Below are positions 58,916 through 64,000 of a DNA stretch of 64,000 nucleotides, piece after piece. The stretch is from contig NC_088307.1 of the NCBI RefSeq assembly GCF_032854445.1, positions 2,854,001-2,918,000 of the forward strand, read 5' to 3'. Both the position numbers and the translations under genes were made by a program. The stretch's first letter is position 1; the number at the start of each line of letters is the position of its first letter. This DNA is from Liolophura sinensis. Taxonomy: Eukaryota > Mollusca > Polyplacophora > Chitonida > Chitonidae. The notes under the pieces are model-generated. The model saw nothing but the letters and a program-made list of their open reading frames with translations. It was not told where the DNA came from and did not search any database.

Positions 58916-59853
58916 ACGTATTATGTATATAGCTGTAATGACTAAAGAGCAACGTAACAGTGGTATATAACAGTGATACCAGACACTTTATTACCCAGAC
59001 CTTCATGTTAGAGCACGCAAACGTAATGGATTGAAACAGGAATATGTATGGTTGGGGGTCAGTAAGGCGGGAAGTTAGATTGGTGCGCATGTGTGATTAC
59101 AATTATAATAGCTCGGTCGCAAAACTTAGACTTTTGAATCAATCGTCAACAACTTTTCTCTCAGCGCTTTTAAGACAGACTGGAGCATTGTAGTATAACG
59201 AACATGATCCTGTATTTTGCTGTAACGTGCTTCAGTTGAAGCGTACTCCTCCATTTCACATGTCAGCTCTCCCCACTATTACGTACACAGCCCGTTCATA
59301 TGCATGTACACCATTTTCATGGCAGTCATCAATGTGCAAAGGTAAATATTACTGCGTGTACAATTTATTGATGCTCTTCAAGTGTGCACTCATGCATGAA
59401 TGTGCAATATCGGCGAGTTTAGAACGTACCCCTATAGATCCTATTCATTCAAGCCTCTGCGGACCTGCATATATCATAATAATGCAAACTAGAGATGCTC
59501 GCCCAGTTCTGATTGACGCTTAGATACATTGTGTATTGGAGAGTACTTACTTGTGTACTTAAGCAAGTGGGTCATAGTTAAATAAAGAAACCATGAGGAG
59601 CTCAAATGATTTCCAGGAAGACGTCGAAGAATCCATCCCCTTAAATGACTGATTTCAGTAAAACAGGAACTAAATACCGGTACACTATATAACAATATCC
59701 AGCGTTTCGCAGAACTCGTCACAGAGCACGGAGTTCTTCAGTAAAGGAGCTAGTATTTTACATGTACGATTCTGAGAAACCACTTTATGCTGATGTGGAC
59801 ATATATACTGATTCTTTGAGAATTTTCATTTACGTATATTATATAGGCCTAGA
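58916..59853. other. No gene seen
   Basis: Unique sequence between the MITE and the satellite; short frames only. Confidence 0.4.
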
Positions 59854-61443
59854 TCATTTATCTTTGTGTGGAAATCTGTTTGAAACAATTCTTTCAAGCT
59901 ATATACACATTCACTGAATGCATGCATTTTCGTCAAGGACAGGATGTTCACATACACAAAACTTGTCATGCATGCATTCTCGTCAAGGACAGAATGTTCA
60001 CATACACAAAACTTGTCATGCATGCATTCTAGTCAAGGACAGGATGTTCACATACACAAAACTTGTCATGCATGCATTCTCGTCAAGGACAGAATGTTCA
60101 CATACACATTTATCTTTGTGTGGAAATCGGTTGGAAGCAATTTTTTCAAACTATATACACATTCACTCGATGTTCACATACACAAAACTTGCCATGCATG
60201 CATTCTCGTCAAGGACAGGATGTTCACATACACATTTATCTTTGTGTGGAAATCGGTTTGAAGCAATTTTTTCAAACTATATACACATTCACTCGATGTT
60301 CACATACACAAAACTTGTCATGCATGCATTCTCGTCAAGGACAGGATGTTCACATACACATTTATCTTTGTGTGGAAATCGGTTTAAAGCAATTTTTTCA
60401 AACTATATACACATTCACTCGATGTTCACGTACACAAAACTTGCCATGCATGCATTCTCGTCAAGGACAGGATGGTCACATACACATTTATCTTTGTGTG
60501 GAAATCGGTTTAAAACAATTTTTTCAAACTATATACACATTCACTCGATGTTCACATACACAAAACTTGCCATGCATGCATTCTCGTCAAGGACAGGATG
60601 GTCACGTACACAAAACTTGTCATGCATGCATTCTCGTCAAGGACAGGATGTTCACATACACATTTATCTTTGTGTGGAAATCGGTTTAAAACAATTTTTT
60701 CAAACTATATACACATTCACTCGATGTTCACATACACAAAACTTGCCATGCATGCATCCTCGTCAAGGACAGGATGTTCACATACACATTTATCTTTGTG
60801 TGGAAATCGGTTTGAAGCAATTTTTTCAAACTATATACACATTCACTCGATGTTCACATACACAAAACTTGCCATGCATGCATTCTCGTCAAGGACAGGA
60901 TGTTCACATACACATTTATCTTTGTGTGGAAATCGGTTTGAAACATTTTTTTCAAACTATATACACATTCACTCGATGTTCACATACACAAAACTTGCCA
61001 TGCATGCATTCTCGTCAAGGACAGGATGTTCACATACACATTTATCTTTGTGTGGAAATCTGTTTGAAACATTTTTTTCAAACTATATACACATTCACTC
61101 GATGTTCACATACACAAAACTTGCCATGCATGCATTCTCGTCAAGGACAGGATGTTCACATACACATTTATCTTTGTGTGGAAATCGGTTTGAAGCAATT
61201 TTTTCAAACTATATACACATTCACTCGATGTTCACATACACAAAACTTGCCATGCATGCATTCTCGTCAAGGACAGGATGTTCACATACACATTTATCTT
61301 TGTGTGGAAATCGGTTTAAAACAATTTTTTCAAACTATATACACATTCACTCGATGTTCACATACACAAAACTTGCCATGCATGCATTCTCGTCAAGGAC
61401 AGGATGGTCACGTACACAAAACTTGTCATGTATGCATTCTGGT
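59854..61443. repeat. Two-module satellite (50-bp A and 76-bp B units)
   Basis: Module A is 50 bp (ATGTTCACATACACAAAACT, then TGYCATGCATGCATTCTCGT and CAAGGACAGG). Module B is 76 bp (ATGTTCACATACACATTTAT, then CTTTGTGTGGAAATCGGTTT and a TTTTTTCAAACTATATACAC, ATTCACTCG end). Both begin with the same 15 bp. Order from 59944: three A, B, three A-B pairs, two A, B, five A-B pairs, A and a partial A (15 A and 10 B). A-B totals 126 bp, a multiple of three, so frames of up to 510 codons open without being genes. Degenerate partial units precede at 59854-59943. Confidence 0.95.
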
Positions 61444-62968
61444 CAGATAGATAGATAGATAATAGAAGCTTAAGTGTACTAACTGAACACTGAACACATA
61501 CAAATGTTTTTGTTAGTTGTGTACTCGTATATATAAGACTTTTTATCTAGACACATGTTTTCTTATGAACGTTTTGGCGAGCAATTCCAAAACAACAACA
61601 ACAACAAAGTGTGTTTTTGTACCTAAATATATCGATAATGTGTATATTGTCATTTTGCATGCAGCAAATGGCTGTAATTAAAATTTGTATATCTTTATAT
61701 TTAAGTGATAAATTACACACCAACCGTATATATGGTACGTACAAGTGCGTATAAAATTCGTCCACAATCCACTGAACATTCAGTGATGTTTAAACAACAT
61801 TTAATAAAAGATGTGCGTGTGGTATTATCAAACTGTCCACATAGAAATAATATGCATCTTCATTTGATCCGTTTTGCAGTCTTCGAAATAATCTTCGATG
61901 CTGTATACAGCGGAGAATCAACCTTTCTGGCAGTAAGATGACATGCAGGAAATGGCTGGCGCATACAACACAACGCTGGCTAAAGTTGGACTTAGTAATA
62001 TTCGCGACGATATATGGCTGCAATATTTTGATATAAATAAAAGCGATGTTAAGCCGTAATCGTTCATTCATTCATTCATTCATTCATTCATTCAATTAGT
62101 GTTACAAAAATCTTATTGTATAGAAAGATGCCAACGAGAATGTATACAGTTCTCAATTTAGTTCTTATCTTTTGTAGGTTGGTAATTTATTGGTTTTCGA
62201 AACCAGACCCTTTTGTGTAATATACATGGATTAGATTGGTTTTACATACAACATGCATTTTTAGCTTATCAAGATAACTTGTGGATCTATATGGATTTGT
62301 TTTATTATATATCAGCCCGTATCTACATTGATATAGTTTAATCGTGACCTATCCCTACAGTGACTATAGTGGGCGTCAACCCTCCAAAACGACACTACAG
62401 TCAAATGACTAAGAATGAACGGATAACAACACTTGTACGGTATACGCTATATAACGTATACACCCGCCTTGACCGCAGACATTCTTGTGATGTCACGTGA
62501 TCTGCACATGCCCATGTTAGGCTGTACATATGTATACATGTTTACGATCAGTTATAGCGCTGGAGGCGATGGACTGTCTATCGTATGACCTCTATAACAG
62601 GGGTAACAACCCGATTACGCCTCTGCGATGGGATTAGCACATGCGCAGTGTTGTGTGTCAAGGAAATGTGATTAGGCCTAATCTTAAGAAGAACCATAAA
62701 AAACAAAACCGTGACTTGTAAATATTTCAGGAGAGAGACCTTTCAGCTTTTAGGACGCTGAACTGTGAAGAAGGACAAATATATATATATTTATATTGGG
62801 TTATGAAATGAACACTTGCAAGGTATGGTAGATGGTTGAGTTCAAGCCTCTACCAAACACTGGATTTATGGTTTATAGAGAATACTCGCAAAATTATACT
62901 TTGTGGCTTTATATTACACATCTGTCAAAACATTAAGGATACAAAAATCAAAACAATGATGTGTCTAT
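61444..62968. other. No gene seen; GATA and ATTC microsatellites
   Basis: A GATA run follows the satellite directly (about 61446-61462), and about seven ATTC repeats lie at 62064-62092. No gene is recognised. Confidence 0.45.
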
Positions 62969-63195
62969 GTCTACTCAAAGCTGTTTACATCAAATGTGTT
63001 TACATCAGACACATTGACATCAAATGTGTCTACACCAGAACCATTTACATTCAATGAGTTTAACAGCAGATATGTTTCCATCAAATGCGTTTACATAGGA
63101 TATGTTTCCTACTCAATGTGTTTACAACAGATACATCCAAAGGTGTTTACATAAGACACATTTACATCAAATGTGTTTACACCACAAGTTCTTTA
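62969..63195. repeat. Degenerate short tandem repeat (TTTACATCAAATGTG type)
   Basis: More than ten irregular units of about 15-20 bp built from GTTTACATCAAATGTG with CAGACACATT spacers. Confidence 0.75.
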
Positions 63196-63287
63196 GTCAA
63201 GTTCTTTTTTCTTTATTATAGATGTCATCAGGTGAGAAAAACATTCCTTTAAATCAGATTTGCAGCTGTGCATGCCAGTTGAGAGAC

Positions 63288-64000
63288 GCATCCATGTATG
63301 GAACTATACACAGGTGATTCACCTTTATCCATGTAGGGAACTATACACAGGTGATTCACCTTTATCCATGTATGGAACTATACACAGATGATTCACCTTT
63401 ATCCATGTATGGAACTATACACAGATGATTCACCAGTATCCATGTATGGAACTATACACAGATGATTCACCTTTATCCATGTATGGAACTATACACATGT
63501 GATTCACCTTTATCCATATATGGAACTATACACAGGTGATTCACCTTTATCCATGTATGGAACTATACACAGGTGATTCACCTTTTTCCATGTATGGAAC
63601 TATACACAGGTGATTCACCAGTATCCATGTATGGAACTATACACAGGTGATTCACCTTTATCCATGTATGGAACTATACACAGATGATTCACCTTTATCC
63701 ATGTGTGGAACTATACACAGGTGATTCACCTTTATCCATGTGTGGAACTATACACAGGTGATTCACCTTTATCCATGTGTGGAACTATACACAGGTGATT
63801 CACCTTTATCCATGTATGGAACTATACACAGGTGATTCACCTTTATCCATGTATGGAACTATACACAGGTGATTCACCAGTATCCATGTATGGAACTATA
63901 CACAGATGATTCACCTTTATCCATGTGTGGAACTATACACAGGTGATTCACCTTTATCCATGTGTGGAACTATACACAGGTGATTCACCTTTATCCATGT
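63288..64000. repeat. 37-bp minisatellite running off the window
   Basis: About 19 units of TATCCATGTATGGAACTATA, then CACAGGTGATTCACCTT. Variable sites are GTATGG/GTGTGG, CAGGTG/CAGATG and CCTTTAT/CCAGTAT, and their combinations recur in blocks, suggesting segmental duplication within the array. Most units contain AGGTGATTCACCT, an inverted repeat with a one-base spacer. The right end is not reached. Confidence 0.95.

Noticed and set aside
59918-61450. 510-codon open frame on the plus strand
   Set aside because: It lies wholly in the two-module satellite. All three forward frames are open over long stretches because the A-B dimer is 126 bp, and the peptides are mere translations of the repeat.
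63288-64000. CRISPR-like array
   Set aside because: Units are contiguous with no unique spacers and the genome is eukaryotic; it is a minisatellite.

Overview
This window looks like nuclear DNA from an invertebrate animal, most likely a marine mollusc (a bivalve or related lophotrochozoan). The basis is the absence of any bacterial gene layout, a very low density of coding sequence, many tRNA-derived SINEs whose 3' ends (a CAATCAAATAAATAAA-type tail after a GGCGTAAAACACC motif) are of a kind I associate with mollusc genomes, abundant minisatellites, and one recognisable metazoan gene. The species call is inference; no mitochondrial or rRNA marker is present.

Only one protein-coding gene can be defended: an intronless, minus-strand gene at 53077-54081 encoding a 334-residue IER2/IER5-type immediate-early-response protein. 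An in-frame stop 18 nt upstream fixes its start. A compact upstream region holds a perfect CRE palindrome, a CCAAT box and TATA-like sequences, and AU-rich elements lie downstream, which fits a rapidly induced, rapidly decaying mRNA.

The rest is intergenic or intronic repeat landscape. From 1 to 22.9 kb there are minisatellites (34 bp at 1.04-1.7 kb, 40 bp at 5.1 kb), several tRNA-derived SINEs with clear target-site duplications (7.0, 7.9, 8.5, 11.3, 19.0 kb), palindromic MITE-like elements (5.55, 7.45, 20.8, 22.0 kb) and an RFX-type X-box at 6452. From 23.5 to 31 kb there are three further minisatellites. A SINE nested in another SINE lies at 31.3-32.0 kb and a 1.07-kb foldback element at 32.43-33.50 kb. 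From 34.5 to 40.6 kb there are six arrays, one interrupted by a MITE. From 41.9 to 51.1 kb there are scattered SINE fragments, a palindromic MITE and a degenerate tRNA-like tandem array. After the IER gene come a SINE (56.9 kb), a TA-flanked MITE (58.66 kb), a two-module satellite (59.85-61.44 kb) and a 37-bp array that runs off the right edge.

The long open frames in the window other than the IER gene are mostly side effects of tandem repeats or SINEs. Multi-exon genes with short exons could still be hidden; I cannot exclude them without spliced RNA evidence. I did not find a convincing new protein-coding system. The most unusual content is the repeat architecture itself.
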